Part shown: positions 1 to 13,400 of the stretch, piece after piece
Position numbering within the stretch: position 1 is the first letter of the stretch
Layout of the letters: every line of letters begins with the position of its first letter
Assembly (NCBI GenBank): GCA_017562135.1
Contig: QEYB01001436.1
Location: 682,001-746,000, forward strand
Direction: 5' to 3'
Length of the DNA: 64,000 bases
Origin: Dipylidium caninum
Taxonomy: Eukaryota > Platyhelminthes > Cestoda > Cyclophyllidea > Dipylidiidae
Position numbers and translations under genes: made by a program
The notes under the pieces: generated by a model
Told to the model about the DNA's origin: nothing
Database searches by the model: none
The model's input: only the letters and a program-made list of their open reading frames with translations

Positions 1-80
1 CCCCCCACTTCGCCGCACCTCCGACGCCCACACGCACACTCGTCTCACGGACAGACAAATGATGTGTGGAAGATCGTCGT

Positions 81-111
81 CCCACCCCACCCCACCCCAC
101 CCCACCCCACC
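81..111. repeat. (CCCCA)n simple repeat
   Basis: About six tandem copies of a five-base C-rich unit. It is one of many low-complexity patches in the first 2 kb. It creates long apparent open frames that should not be read as protein. Confidence 0.9.
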
Positions 112-483
112 TCATATCATCTCACCTTCGTCGAGACAGACGTCTGCGCGTTGCCTCGCATCCGCGCGCGCGGCTCATTGGCAAGTGAAGGGCGATGGGA
201 GCGCCACGTGGTCTCAGACGAGGCGGATATTGGGCGGGTGTGGGAGGCGCTTGAAGCGCTTCGACGGACGAAAGGGGAGGAGGTGGACGGGTGACGGGTG
301 GACGGGTGGGTGGACGAGAACAAAGTGGGGGGGGGTGGGGGGCGGGGTTCGGGGGAAAGGTTGAGAAAGTGGAAGAAGGATCGGCTGGAGACGAGAGACG
401 ACGGGCTGAGAGGTGTTGAGGCCTCTCAGTTTGCCACGCAGTCGGGCTGTTGGAGAATTCTCCAAGGAAGGCAATAGTCCACC

Positions 484-640
484 ACCTCCTTCTCTTCCTC
501 CGCTGCTCCCCCTTCTCCTCCTTCTCCTCCTCCTCCCCTCCTCTTCCTCGTCCTCCTCATCTTCATCCTCATCCTCGCCTCAGTGCCTGCTCTCCGCCTC
601 CGCCTCCGCCTCCGCCTCCGCGTCTGCTCCCACGCTGACG
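484..640. repeat. pyrimidine-rich low-complexity tract ending in (CTCCGC)n
   Basis: A long CTC/TCC-rich run that ends in about five copies of a CTCCGC unit. It translates to polyproline, polyleucine or polyserine in all three forward frames, as expected for a simple sequence and not for a gene. Confidence 0.85.
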
Positions 641-1297
641 TCTTCAGGGCAAAAGAATCACCGTCTGTCAAATAGCGCCCACGGTGGAGAACCTCGTCCT
701 CTTCCACCACAGTTGGGTGAGCAGAGGTGAGTGCGACTGGGGGTGGAGAATGGGCGGAGGAGGGGAGGAGAATGGGGCGGGACGGGCGGAGGATGGACGA
801 TGTCGGCGTGGAAAGCGTGGGTGGCGGCGTGCGAGTTGGCGTTGTCGGCGTCACGAAGAAGACGACGTGAGAGATGAACTGAGGGCGTTGGGAGTCGCCT
901 CGACAGTCATCGGCGGGGACGTCCTCGCGTGGTGCGGAGACTCGCGACAAAGTGCCGTGAATCGCAGTGGGGAGCGGAGAGCGGAGAGCGGAGGGTGGAG
1001 GGTGGCGTGTAGAGGCTGCACGTTGCCTGCGTCGGCGGAGGTGTCGGTGCAGGGAGTTGGCGATGCTCGAAGGGAGGTGCAACAGTCGTGATGAAGTGGT
1101 GAAGTGGTGCAGTGCGTCGGGGATCGTGGCGGTGGAGGCCTTTGTGGACGGTGTGGCAGTGTTGGAGGTGGGCAAATCAGGAGGCAGCCTGGTGACTCCT
1201 CTGCCATGGAAGGCGAGAGGGGGCGAGAGGCGCTGGACGCGAGGCGTTGGTCGTCTTCACAGACGAGACGACGAGTGGCGTGGTGGAACTGGGGTGC

Positions 1298-1298
<1 letters not shown>

Positions 1299-1328
<30 letters not shown>
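1299..1328. repeat. (TG)n microsatellite
   Basis: A nearly perfect TG dinucleotide run of about 14 units. A degenerate GGTGT/GGGGT-rich stretch follows at about 1517-1556. Confidence 0.9.
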
Positions 1329-4300
1329 GAGGGGCGGTCGCGCTGGAGGCGGGAGTGTGAAGTCGCCGCCGTCTACACCGAGGTGTGGCCAACTCTCCGT
1401 CAGCCCGGACCCGTTTTTTTCTCCTCATCAGAAGCGTGCAGTGTGGGGAGGGGGCAGGGGGGGGCTGGTGGAGGGGCGGTCGGAGGTGTGGTGTTGTATG
1501 GTGTTGGTTGTATCGGGGTGGTGTGGTGTGGTGTGGGGTGGGGTGGAGTGGAGTGTGGCGGGGCGGGGCTGGGCGAGGCGGACGAGAGTCGGTGTGGCAG
1601 CATGCGTGGAATGTTCTCGATTGACGCGAGGAATTGGATCACCAGTGGCGCCACGAGTGGTGCAGAGGCGGAGATCGACGTGGTGACGAGGAGACGAGGC
1701 TTCTCGGTGCCACGACCGAGTCCATCAGTCCATGGTGGAGTCATTGTGCCCCATGATGGAAGTGTTTGCTTCGTGGAAAAGCGACTTGCCATCCGCCCTG
1801 ACGATGACAGAACAATCAAACTGTACCTCGGTGATTTGGAGCACCGTCCGCAGTCACTGTTGACACCACGTGATGTGTGAAGCTCATGTCAACTGCTGGA
1901 AAAGGGGGATCAAACAAGCGGGGTGGGGGGGGGCGGCGAGGGCGGAGGCAAGTAGCAGAGCATGAACTGCTCAGCGAAGTGGTGCACAGGGCAGACAGAA
2001 GGGCGTCGGCCACAATGTCTTGAGCAGTTTGAGACGCCGTGCCTTAGCTCGGCATGGAAGCCTTTCGAGAATCGCCCGATGCGAGGGAAGAACCAGGTTG
2101 GGACGACCTTCCTCCTCCTCTGTCGCCTGCGTCCCATCCCTCCCGTCACGACGTCCCAGTTCGGGAGCACCTCGTCCGAGTGCTGCGGTGTGCGGCGATG
2201 CTGAAGACGCCGACGATTTGCTGTCTGTCTCGGACGGCCAGTGGCCAAAATGTTGACTGCTCGGGCGAGGAATGACCGACGGAGGCGAGAAAGCGGAGGT
2301 GGAAAGTGAGGAGAAGACGGGCTGGTGCCGAGGCGTGATGACGCGAACGGCGACTGCAGTCCGCTTTACTGCGTGTTGATGTCTTTCCCAGACGGAGATG
2401 TGCAGATTCGCACCCGAAGTGTTCTCGTCGCGAATCCCCATGTCCGCTCGTTTTGTCAGCCCAGTTCATTTTCGTTGGCTCAGGCCATCCTTCTGCTTTT
2501 TCAATCTCGCCCCTCGTCTTCTCTCGCCAGGAAATTCTATTTCCTGTCCTTTTTTTCAAGAATTCTTCCTCTGCCACCGATACATCGGCGGCCTCTTTCG
2601 CCCCTCCACTGACAAAAAAAGCCAACTTTCTGTCTCTTTGAAGGTTTAACTTTCCTCAAAATCACGCGGCTTGTATTGTTCTCAGCCTCCTTTTTCTTCT
2701 TTCCACTCGAGATCGCCTCCAAAACTGTCGTCATTTCAATTGCTCTCGCCACCGAGTCCACCTTTTTCGTCGCCCCCCTCCGCCCCCGCCTCCCCCCCGC
2801 AGGCCTCAGCTACTTGTCTCTTCTGTCAGCCCCCGAGACAACTGGAGGGACAGACGTCTCCATTGTCAATTGCTTTTTTTCCTCATTAAATTAAGCGCTT
2901 GAGTTTTAACAAACACCCTCGTAAAATCACATTCTGCCGCGGCAATTGCGACGATTCTCCGCTCCTCGCCCCGTAAACACACCGCGGTGATGGAGCTTAC
3001 AAATTAACTTGAGGTGAAAGTTATTAATTAAGATGAAGGCGCCTGTTGTCGCCGTGCGATTCCATCCTCGCACTGAAGTGACCTTTTGGCCCATCGTAAG
3101 ATTGCACACGTTTGGTGGCAATTTTACCCACCGTTTCAAAGTCTGCACAACCGGCTACCGAGGTGATTCCAAGGTGAGAGTGATAAGATCGGACAGGCTG
3201 GCTCTCCCCCCACCCCCTCGCCTCCTCCTCCTCCGCCCACTGCGTCGGCCTCCAGCTCGAAGGAGAGGCGGAGGAGGGCAACGGGGGTGTCCTCACCTCA
3301 GTTGAGCGCTTGGGGAGCGTGGCATGCGCCGGTGAGAAAATCGTCTCTCTGGTTTCCACCGAGTGGGGATTGACAGGGGCAGAAGGCGGCTGACAACTCG
3401 GCGAATGGGAGATGAGATCGCGCTGCCGAGGAAGCCCTTCAGCCGCCACCGTCGAGGTATTCCCACCCTCCGCCACACCGCCAAAACCATCCCGCCTGAC
3501 TCGTGTCGGCTTTTACACGAACACGAAGGCTGTTTTGGCACACTGGAGAGCCCGTAAAAACGGTGAAAGGTTTCATCACTGTCAAGGAGGTCGTTCCCCC
3601 TTCATGCAATTCTCAGTTTCAGTTTAGCAGAGTTGTGCAACTTGCCCACCGCAGTTGGACATGAAGCCAGCGGGCAGCGGGGCGACGAGGGGCCCCCTCG
3701 CGCCCTCCGTCTCCGCCACCGAGGCGCGCCGAGTTTCAGAATAAGGACACGTCCGCTCTTGGAAGTCTTCACACGTCCACGTCGATGAGTTCCACATTTT
3801 CTAAACTACCTAGTAAGGAGATTCTTGCAGGTTTTGTTGACTCTAGAAAATTGACTTTCTCTTTCTGCGGGTATGTCAAACGTTGACTGGCGAGTGTCAC
3901 TTTGCCATTTAATGATTCTTGGACGGTTTCAACACATTCTGAAGCTCATTCGGTGGGTCGCATCGCCGAGCTCCGCCTTCTCCCCCTTCATCGTCCTATC
4001 CGATCATCCCCGCTAGTCAGTATTCCCCTGGGAAGGCAGCGCGGTATCGATTTCGGGCGAGTAATCTGATTGGTTCAGCACTTTTAACCAATACGGGGAC
4101 AGAAAAATGATTAAACGTTTTTAGCCTTGTTTTCGGGGCCGGTTAGCGTGGGAACCCGGAAGAGAAATTCTGATTGCTTTCCGCGCCCTTTACTGATTCT
4201 CTCAACACACTCGAGACATGACTTTGCCCTAAGCATATCGGAGAAGTCGGAGAAGCAAAGGCGCTCAGCCCCGACCCTTCGTGTAAACGCCTCTCCTCCG

Positions 4301-4944
4301 TGTAATTAAGCCCCAGGAACCATGAAAGCAGCGAATGGCTCGAATGTGCCTTTCTCCTCTTCCCTACTTTAGTTTTCGTCGCCGCGCGGACGTCAGTATG
4401 TCGTCTACCACACCGACTCGCCTCGGTACATACGTTTGACCCAACAGCACTTTAGTGGAATGAGCAGAAGGCCACCCTATGCATCTATCACCTTGATAAA
4501 GGCCACAAGCGGGGCATTCTGGTCATCGATGGCCTACTGACACTAAAATATCTCAAGGCGACAATAACGGCCGAGAGGACATGGGGGAGGAGAAGGCGAA
4601 TTGTGAAGGTTCTCATGCTTTTCTCACCAATTCAAATCCTGCCTTCCTTGGCTGGAAGTCGACTTCGGGTTGTGCGAGAGGAGAGCATGAAAGAGGGAGA
4701 AGAGAAGAGAAGGGAGTAATGTTGCCAAAAAGGCTGGAAGTCGGCGGAACGCCGACTAACTCGCAGAGGTAGGACCGAGATCAGCGCATAGCGGAGATGT
4801 AGACGTTTGGCCACGCCGGTAGACCGCCCCGACACTTATCTTCTTCCCGTCACCGAGTCACTTCTTCCCTCTGCATGTGTGCGCATCGGTGCGGGAGTGC
4901 GTGTTGCTGGGTGCATCCGTGCCGCCGCGCCGGCTTTGAATGGA

Positions 4945-5065
4945 CCAATGAGACGTGAGCATGTGGTTTTGAGTAGCCAATCGCAGAGGAGGACGACAGA
5001 AGAGGCAACTGGTAACCAAGTGACGTCACTGCGTGAAATGCGAGGGAGTGAGAAGGCCTTTTATT
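4945..5065 (+). promoter_or_regulatory. putative promoter of the NHE locus (two CCAAT boxes, CRE)
   Basis: CCAAT boxes sit at 4945-4949 and 4977-4981, 32 bp apart, a spacing typical of paired NF-Y sites. A perfect palindromic cAMP-response element, TGACGTCA, is at 5021-5028, and an AT-rich TTTTATTAAA at about 5059 could serve as a TATA-like element. The exchanger ATG is at 5145. This order is that of a normal promoter. It is evidence against a simple processed copy that landed without its own promoter. Function is inferred from motifs only. Confidence 0.5.
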
Positions 5066-5144
5066 AAACGCACCTCAGTCTGCCTGCTGGAACAGCCGAC
5101 TGACGAAGTGACAAAGTGACAGAGTGACGAGAGCGCACTTCAGC

Positions 5145-7423
5145 ATGAGTTTGTTTCGGAGGATTCTCGTGCCCTGCTTACTGGCAGTCGGCCTCTGTTC
5201 AACCCGCCTGGCGGCGCAGAATCCCAACAACACAGCCGAGGACCCCGTTGAAGGCGGTGTTCAAACTCGCTGCCTGGCATATCCAGGAGTTTGGCACGTA
5301 CTTTGCCGTCATCTTGAGTCTTTTGGGCATCACCCTATTCAAAAATGTACTTCCCCAAGGTGCCCTGGCTGCCAAAATACGTTCCACAATCTCTCATCCT
5401 CATCGTCATCGGCGTCATATTTGGCGCCATCCTCAATAAGATCACCAAACTCGGGGCTGGAGCACACGATTTGGAAGTTGAATCCCGACATGTTTTCCAC
5501 TTCCTCCTTCCACCGATTGTTCTGGAGTCGGCGTACAGCCTCTACAACCGCACCTTCCTCGATTACCTCGGCAGCATTCTCATCTACGCGGTGGTGGGGA
5601 CTGTGCTCAACTTCCTCATCATTGGCCCCTCATGTATGGGATAGACAAGGCGGAGGCATGGGCGTCGGCTCAGTGCACATTTCCCTCAACGCCTACCTCC
5701 TCTTCTCCTCCCTCATTGTCGCCGTCGACCCTGTCGCAGTTTTGGCCATCTTCCAGGACATCGGCGTGGAACCGGGCCTCTACTACATGGTCTTTGGTGA
5801 GTCCCTCCTCAACGACGCCGTCACCGTCGTCCTCTTACCGCATCATGAGCGAGTTCTTGGGCGAGGCGATGTGGATATTGGACAGATTGGCCTTGGAATC
5901 GGCTCCTTCTTCACCATCTCCTTCGGCGGCCTCCTCGTCGGAGTGGCAGTCGGTGTCATCACCAGCATCTTCACTCGTTGGACTGGCCAGTTCGGCTGTT
6001 TCCTTGTCTTCCTCATGGCCTACTTCTCCTACATCCTGGGCGAGACCCTCGGATGGTCGGGCAATCATCTCAATGATTGGATGCGGACTTGTGCAAAGCC
6101 GACTACACCTTCCACAACATCTCGCCGATGGCCCTCTCCAGCGTCCACCAAGTGGTTTAAAGAGGTGGCCGAGATAAGCGAGTCCTACATCTTCTTCCTC
6201 ATTGGTGTACAACTTTTCTCCGCCGAAATTGAATGGGACACGGGATTCTGCCTGTGGGGAATGACGGTCTGCCTCATCGCTCGAGCCATTGTCGTCCCCC
6301 TCCTCACGTACATCATCAACTTGGTGAACTTGAACAACCTTCGTGTCACGCTGAAGCAACAGGCCATCCTCATCTACGGCGGTCTTCGAGGCGCCGTGGC
6401 CTTCTCGCTCGGTCTCCTGGTGGAGAACAGGGAGCTCGGAAAGGATGGGCCCAAAGTTCGCCGCATCATTGTCACCGGCACCCTCTTCATCAATCCTCTT
6501 CACCGTCGGCTTCATGGGTCTGACAATGAAACCGCTGGTGAAACTGTTTCGAATCAAGTTGGCGGCCAAGGAAGGAACTCTCCCTCTTCGGCGATCTCAA
6601 CGGCAACGTTTTGGATCATGTTTTGGCCGGGGTGGAGGCGATAATCGGCTCAAATGGACGCAATCGTGTCCGTATCTTCTTCACTCGCTTTGACGATCGG
6701 TTCACTCGACGATGGCTTCAACGGAATCCGGAGACTCATGATGAGAGAATCATCAGAACGTATGAGAATATCGCCTTGAAGCTGCATTATGCAACCATTA
6801 AGCCGCTCAAGTCATCGGCCTATTTGGAAGACTTCCGGAGACCATTCGACAGAAGCATCTGATGGAGAGCGGAGACTCCACCATCCATTTGCCCTCCCTC
6901 GCGACGAGTGTTCTCGGATCCGCGGTTGCTCGAATACTTCGCTTCAACTCAAAATCCCCAAACGCAGTCCTACGATTCCCTGGATACCCTGCAAAATCGC
7001 GAGGGCGTTCCCACCGGTGCGGAGGCGTCGGGAGACTTGGGCAACCTTGTTGATCCTGACTGGCGACGCAGAGTGAGCATTCATAGACAAGGGGAGGCAG
7101 GAGGACTTTGAGAAGCAATTCTTCAGTGTTCTACGCTCCAAAGCCAAGGCGTCAAGGCTGCTGAGACTGAAACGCACCGACCGAGACCGGTGGAGACTGT
7201 CGACAATGACGAAAGCGAGGGCAGTGAGCTGGAGAGGCGGAGGAGCCAGGCAGACGGCGGCGAACACAGCGATAAATCGTGTGGCAACACAGCCGGACCA
7301 CATCAACGCGGCTTCGCGAGGGGGAGCAGCGCGAAGGACCACGAACAACTTCCGCCCCGCGACTACCCGGGGAACGGGCCCAAGGGTAATAAGCCCCGCT
7401 TCGAGATTGGAGACGACGAGTGA
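5145..7423 (+). pseudogene. Na+/H+ exchanger (SLC9/NHE family), intronless and frame-broken
   Basis: Plasma-membrane NHEs swap extracellular Na+ for cytosolic H+ across about 12 membrane helices. An ATG at 5145 opens a signal-like hydrophobic segment. NHE similarity then continues in order across the whole span: the amiloride-region motif LLPPIVLESAY (about 5510), the conserved VDPVAVLAIF (about 5725), FGESLLNDAVTVVL (about 5793), ESYIFFLIGV (about 6182), YGGLRGAVAFSL (about 6375), then the cytosolic DHVLAG and FDDRFTRRWL segments and an acidic tail ending near 7423. The closest resemblance is to NHE3-type exchangers. No introns are seen. To stay in register the reader must change frame at about 5250, 5343, 5630, 5657, 5825, 5862, 6060, 6093, 6157, 6494, 6572, 6847, 6905 and again in the tail, mostly at short homopolymers. 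I saw no nonsense substitution between the shifts. It is either a young pseudogene or an intact gene badly damaged by assembly indels. Confidence 0.8.
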
Positions 7424-10400
7424 GCCAGACGTCGTCTCATCGTTTACTCTGACACTACCATCACCTCTGCCAATCTGATTTCAACTGCCTTCCCTGTTGA
7501 AAATCATGACCCCAAAAAGTGTACAGTTAATTCCCGTCTTCTCTCTCTGTGTCTCACAAGTCAGAGGCTTACCAGGAACCGGGGGCGCCCTAAGGTAGAG
7601 ACGCAATTGAGCAGAGAGAAGGTCACCTCTTGTGGCGTGAATGTTCCTCAACAATGACAAGACAAGGCGACTTGCATCGAGTCAGGGCGGTGACGTCGGC
7701 GAGAAACGCCAATTTTGCCAACTCCACTTGGCAGAAGGAGGTCGGCTGTCCTCCTTCGCGGTGTGTTCACCAGACTCCAAATCTGCCGACCCCGAGGAGG
7801 TTAGGAGAAACACAAGGAGAGGCAAACGCGTTTCATCCATCCCTCTTGCATTCAGGAGAGCGACAGGGCATTTGGTGGGTGATGAGCGGCCGATTGGGCT
7901 GGTTGACAGTCTAATCCATCAGTAGGAAAAGGAAGAGGCCAATGAATCAAAAACAGTCGCGTGGGTGGTCATATTTTGAAAAGTCTCTGTTAATCGCATT
8001 ATTCCCCTTATGCCAACGATTTCGCGCCGCAGTAGTTTACTCCCCAGCTTCCGACTGGCCTTTTATAGTCGTATTTCCTCCAACAGGCGTCCCTGGCCTT
8101 TTCGAACGGATACTAAAATAAGCCCAAATTGAAATGCGAGCACATTTAGATGGATTCTTTCTCTCTCTTCGGTCCCGGATTTAAGGCGAATGCGGTGCCT
8201 TTGAAGGACAATTAAATGGTTAACATCGACTGCTCTGCAGGTCCATCTGAAGCGATGCGAAGACCGGTAGACCGAATGGAAACGATATTCCACTGGCTGC
8301 TCTTGCACGATAGAAATACAAAGGCGACCTCAACGGTCAACCCAGTTGTTTTTGATGGAAGGGGATGGCCAGTCCTGTGATTTCAACTTCCATGTAGTAG
8401 GGTAGGTACTGCAAGTGTATCCCTCCAGTGGAAAAAAAAAGTTTATTCGGCAAAAGAAAGCAGCCTTTCCACAGTCTGTTTACTTAGACTAGACTTGTGT
8501 GTGCCTGGCAAAGGGATGTAAAGTTTAATCTGCGACCCATTCGGCCATCGTTCGGATGTAACACCCCTTTTTCTGATTGGCCAGCATCCGTCCGGAACGG
8601 ACATGATTGGTCGTTCCTCCAAACCAATCACAGGCGTCGCTAAGGGAACACCCAAAAGCATTTCCTTTGGCATCTTCAGCCATTTTTTGAAAATTTAGGT
8701 GAAATTTTTGGTTCCCTCTGCTCTTCACAAGGGCGTTTTAAGATTATACAACAAAAATACGACGGTTTTTTGGTGACAAACGGACTAGATGAGAGCACTT
8801 GGACTTGCCCTATTCGATTAGCCAGACTTTAAGAGCACATTACCTCCCTAGTGGAAATAAGCCTGATAAAACGATCAAATACCATCTCGTGTAACAATAA
8901 GTAACACCGCATATGAGATATTTTAGCTGGTCGCGCTACCTTCTCCTCAGATCCGACAATTGCGCCTGAGCGGAGCAGGGGAGGTGCATCACTAACACAC
9001 CTTTCTACGGCAATCGGATCACTCGCTCCGCCAGTCAATGCGGAACCTACGAGAGTGAAGATCCAGTCACTTCTAAAGATCAATCGCCTCATCCATCACT
9101 TTCATGACAGCGAAGTAAGACACTCGGTCGTTTAATATAAGTTTGTTTGGTCACGTGGTTGCAATTCTCGGTACTCTTCTAGGTGGGTGAAGAATTAATT
9201 GCCTTCCACGCATCTCGTGCAAGGAGACCTCCATTTGTGCCAGGTGCCTAGAACTCCGCTAATTAGAAAACCTCATAGTGTCAAGGACGCCTTTGTGACC
9301 CCTCAATTCCACATCGCAGAGGACCATGGGACCTTCTCTTCTCCCCGCCCATTTCAGCCGGGACGGGAAGTGACCTGCCACGTAGGCGCTCACCCGAATG
9401 GAGAAGGCGCCTCGGCGTTGTGCGGGCTGGTGAGTCGAGGAAAAGGGAGTGAAACTGCGTTGGGGCGGCTGGCAGCAGCCCACCTTCCGTTAGAAGGCGC
9501 TTCGACATCGGTGGAACTAAATCGCGTCGTCTTGACCGACCGAGCAACCAAACCTCGACCAATTCAGACGTCGTAGGCGAGTGTCGAGGTCGCCTTGTCG
9601 AGAGGGAGGTCGTCGTCGAGCTGAGAGGTTCTCCTCTGCAAAGCTGAGCACGGAGGGCTTTCGAGTCGACGCACGGCTTTGGGGTTTTCGGCCCGCTGCC
9701 GTGGCGGTGGTACGAGCGCTGTCATGTGTCAGGTGTGTGGCACTGCCGCATATGACGGCGAGGCGGTGTATCACTCGCTGTCGACGTGAAAGAGCGAACT
9801 ATTTACAGAACCGAGCCATGTCACCCGCGATGTCGGCGGCGGAGACGTTGACACAACCTTGGGGCAACAGCCGGCCAGCGACAGGCGTAGACTTGGCAGA
9901 CGACATCGGAGGGCGGTGAAGTTACTCAGGCCACTTTCGACAAATCCGTGCGTCTACGCCGCCGACTCTTCAACATTTCGAGCACGACCGCAACCATGTG
10001 TGTCCACACGGAACTTCCTAGTCCCCGCATCACTCGAACAGGCGCATTCTACCAAACACCGTGAAGGAAAGACGCTGCCACGGGTTCAGTCAAAGGAAGA
10101 AACGCCATTCTCCGGACAGACTTCAACCAAACAAAGCGGAGATCGTTTATAGGCCTCTCTAAAGGTCGACGATCCTCTGAGGTCACTAAAGTGCTCCTCT
10201 TAGGCTTCATGTGCCCGATTTTACCGACAAGCTGACAAACTAGCTGGCCTAAGTAACTCGCTCAGGGAGACGAGGAACAATTCTTCCCACCGGTGCGAGG
10301 GAGAGTCTCGTGCCCTCGGCTTCCCTCTTTCCCCCTGGGGCGAGAGAAACGCTCCACATTCTCCTCTGGGCTTTGTTGAGTCCGAATCGGGTGGACGGAC

Positions 10401-13400
10401 AGAGCCACAAAGCCGCAGTCTCAGCGTCCAGCGGCAGAATCATGCGGTTGTCAGGGGCAGCAAGTCACCGCTTTCACTGATCTGACAGACCCTTCGACGA
10501 AGGGGACGTGATGTTGGCGCGCAGAAGCGTTGGCCGCGTTAGACCGGATCATGGAGGGCCTGGAATCCTCCGCCCTGAAGGTGATTCACGTCACGGACGC
10601 TGTGCAGCCCTTATTCGAGGGGATTTTGCAGCGTGGAGACGAAGACGAGGCTACGAGGGCTCAGCAGTTGTCGCAAGCGGCTTCCAACCGCCTTCCTTCG
10701 CAGGCCCCCTCGGCGGTTGGTCGCTGCTGCCTGTCACACCGTCGAGAAGCGAGTCCATCGGCCGATGAGAGTACGCCTGACGGAGAAAAGTGCCGGCTCC
10801 GCATCTTCACCTTTCCTCGGCCACTCATCCGCCTCAAGTGGCACATCACTTCTTCCCGACGGAGCAGGGATGCTGCGCTACCTCTCGTGGAGGCGAACAG
10901 ACAGAACGCTAAGACGTCATTTCGTCAAGTTCAGCACTCGGAGGGCAGGAGGAGGAGAGCGGACCGCAGGCAGCTGCGGAGGTGGCGGAGGAGGAGGAGG
11001 GCGCAAAGCCACTGAAGCCGTCGATGTCCGGGCAAGTCGCTGGGCCGGGAGCTTTGCTCCCGTCTCTCATTGGCGGGAACAAATCTGCGCGGGGGATAAC
11101 AGAAGCGGGGAGTTTGTCGCGAAGGCGACGAAATAACAGCGCTTCCGCCCATTAATCACCGAGTGTCTGCCACTCGAGGACTGAGTCGTGGGACAGGCCA
11201 GGCGCGGCAACAAGCGCACAACCCGAGGCTTCTCACACGAGGAGGCGATCACCGGGTCTGACATGTCTCAAAATAAAATCGCCGCGTTGTCGCCCCACTA
11301 ACCTACTTGGGGTGGTGCGAGACGTCTCGTCGCCTCTCACGGCCCCGTCGGGCTGCCTTCCCGCCGCACCGTCAACGACGACTGTCGGAGGACGCGGGTG
11401 CAGGTCGAGGCTGAGACGTCTGCTGCAGCTTTAACGCTGACCCGGTTCAGGCGGGCTGGTAGATGGCGGCGAGTCTCGCCAGGCTTGGTCTGCCCGCCCT
11501 CCGCCGCCCTCTCGCCGACATCACAGAGCGAGGAATTGCCGCTGTGGAAATGTCCCGACCGGTGGAACACCGAAGAAATAAGACGTTAAGGGGACAGCAG
11601 AGAGCAACGGCGTCGGTGGTCCTCGGCCCGCGTCGGCGTCGAAAGACTCGCCTCGTGGCGAAAACCCTCGCAGCTTTGAGCGTCTTCAGCCGCCAGCACG
11701 AGTGTTGGAGGCAGAAAAATTGCGCCCTCGTGTCAGAACGCCGTGGAGACTGGTTGGCAATGCACCGAGTGTGTGTGTCAGACAAACGCGGCGATTATAA
11801 AGAAGCCAGGGTGGATGTGAGACGATGACATGATTTGGCATTTGGTGCCTTCTCACTTCGCAGGGGCTAAGGAGATTCACGCGCCACCTCCTCCACCGCT
11901 CAACACCGCATCCTGCGCGTTCACAGCGACAAGAAGTGGAGGCGGAGGCGAGGGAAGAGAAGGTGCCGAGGAGGAGGAGCCGGGGGGAGGGGGAAGAGTG
12001 AGCGCAACCGAGGCGTCCTCACATTCGTCTACTCCGTCACCATTGTCACCGTCTTCTCGACCTCCTGCCTCCACTCCCCCGCCCTCCCCCGCTGTTTCTT
12101 CTCCGCCGTCAACATCATCTTCTCTTGGTGGCATCACGAGTCACTTGTCGAGAGATAAAAGGGCAATTAAGTTGCGCCGTTGGCTCACCGCCACCACGGA
12201 AAAAGCCTGAATTAATGCGTAATTGCAATGAGACCCTTCAAAATACAACAATCAGTGGTCGGCGAGGAATTAATTAGGCTTTTGAAGCAACCTCTTCCCG
12301 TCTACACTTCTCCTGTTTTTTGTTTTTGTCGTGATTATCGCGTCGCGGGTGCCGCCGGCGTGCGGTGCCATGGCGGCGCTTCTACCGCCTCAAAAGGGCC
12401 GTTGGAGCTGCCTCCGGGCGGAAGATCCTGTGACGCGTCTGTGAGGAGCGGACTTCATGCTCCGCCGTCGAGTTCGATGACGACCCTCCTCCACATCTCC
12501 CCGCGCCCCGCAGCTTCAACTGCCGTCTTGGAGGTTCGCCAGGCCAACCGCATGAGAGTAGAGCGCAATTCTGGAGGAGGCTCGCGATGTTCACGGCAGC
12601 AGCGTTGGAGGGGAGCGGGCAACACGTCCCCGAGGGGGCATTACACTGCCTGCCTGAGGCGTGGGCAGCGAAGGGGCCGCCGTTTCCGGCTGCACCGACA
12701 CCGGCATGACTCCACCGAGCGGAGAGCAGAGAAGCTCGTGTGCGTGGGTGATGAGTGTCGAGGTGAGAGAATAGGTTGTGCTGTCATCGCTTGGATCACC
12801 GCTGCGCTCCTACAACACGAATAAGCCTGACTCCACAAGCACACGAAGTGACTGTCTCCGACACCCTCTGCGCTCTGAAAATAGTCGGCTTCTCACCTAC
12901 GAGGCTTGGCGAAAGACAGCGCCATGTCGGTAAGACCGTCGCGACGGAACGCGGAGTCCGAGGACCGGCGGCAGGCCTGAAAGCATGGCGAGCTCACTTC
13001 TGCGAGCGGAACGAAATCACTATTCTATCCCGAGGCGAAGATTAACTCGTTAAATGGAAGAAAAAGTTTTTTTTTAATGAATCAGGAGGCGGCGGAGGTG
13101 AACGGGTCGTCGTTGCGGAAGATCGTCCACTGGCAAATGAGCTCGTTCGAGAGACTGTGCCCACCACCATTGGCCTCGGGAGACGGTAATGCGTCACCAC
13201 CGATCAGACTGTCCATTCCACTTTCTACGAGGTCGTCAAGCAGCAGAACTGCCGATTACCGATGCAGAAAGGTCAGCGTGCCGTTGTCCACCGCCTCTTT
13301 CTACTCCAGGAGGTTTTGGAGCCCGAAAGGAGTCTCTCGCTCCGTCCACGGGAGAATGGCGCCTCACCTTCGTCCGATGAATACGCCACCTCGGCGAGGT

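Larger units (their letters stand above)
1..4940. other. gene-poor GC-rich flank
   Basis: No recognisable gene was found on either strand. The many open frames overlap each other in several frames and are rich in Arg, Pro, Ser and Gly, which is what GC-rich DNA with few stop codons produces. One possible short exon (about 3033-3172, plus, ending at a GTGAGA donor) has no family similarity and was not called. A pair of CCAAT boxes in opposite orientation lies at 4069-4092. Confidence 0.6.

Noticed and set aside
426..1175. A 249-codon minus-strand open frame and overlapping plus-strand frames
   Set aside because: Composition is dominated by Arg, Pro, Ser and Thr from simple repeats, and open frames exist in several phases at once.
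3033..3172. Possible exon starting MKAPVVAVRF and ending at a GTGAGA donor
   Set aside because: Good start and donor, but no partner exon and no similarity were found.
5835..6569. A 244-codon minus-strand frame opposite the exchanger
   Set aside because: It is antisense to unmistakable NHE coding sequence and Glu/Asp-rich as expected of a shadow frame.
8525..8728. Minus-strand frame with MAEDAKGN start
   Set aside because: Short, no similarity, and it runs through the CCAAT cluster, which is better read as regulatory sequence.
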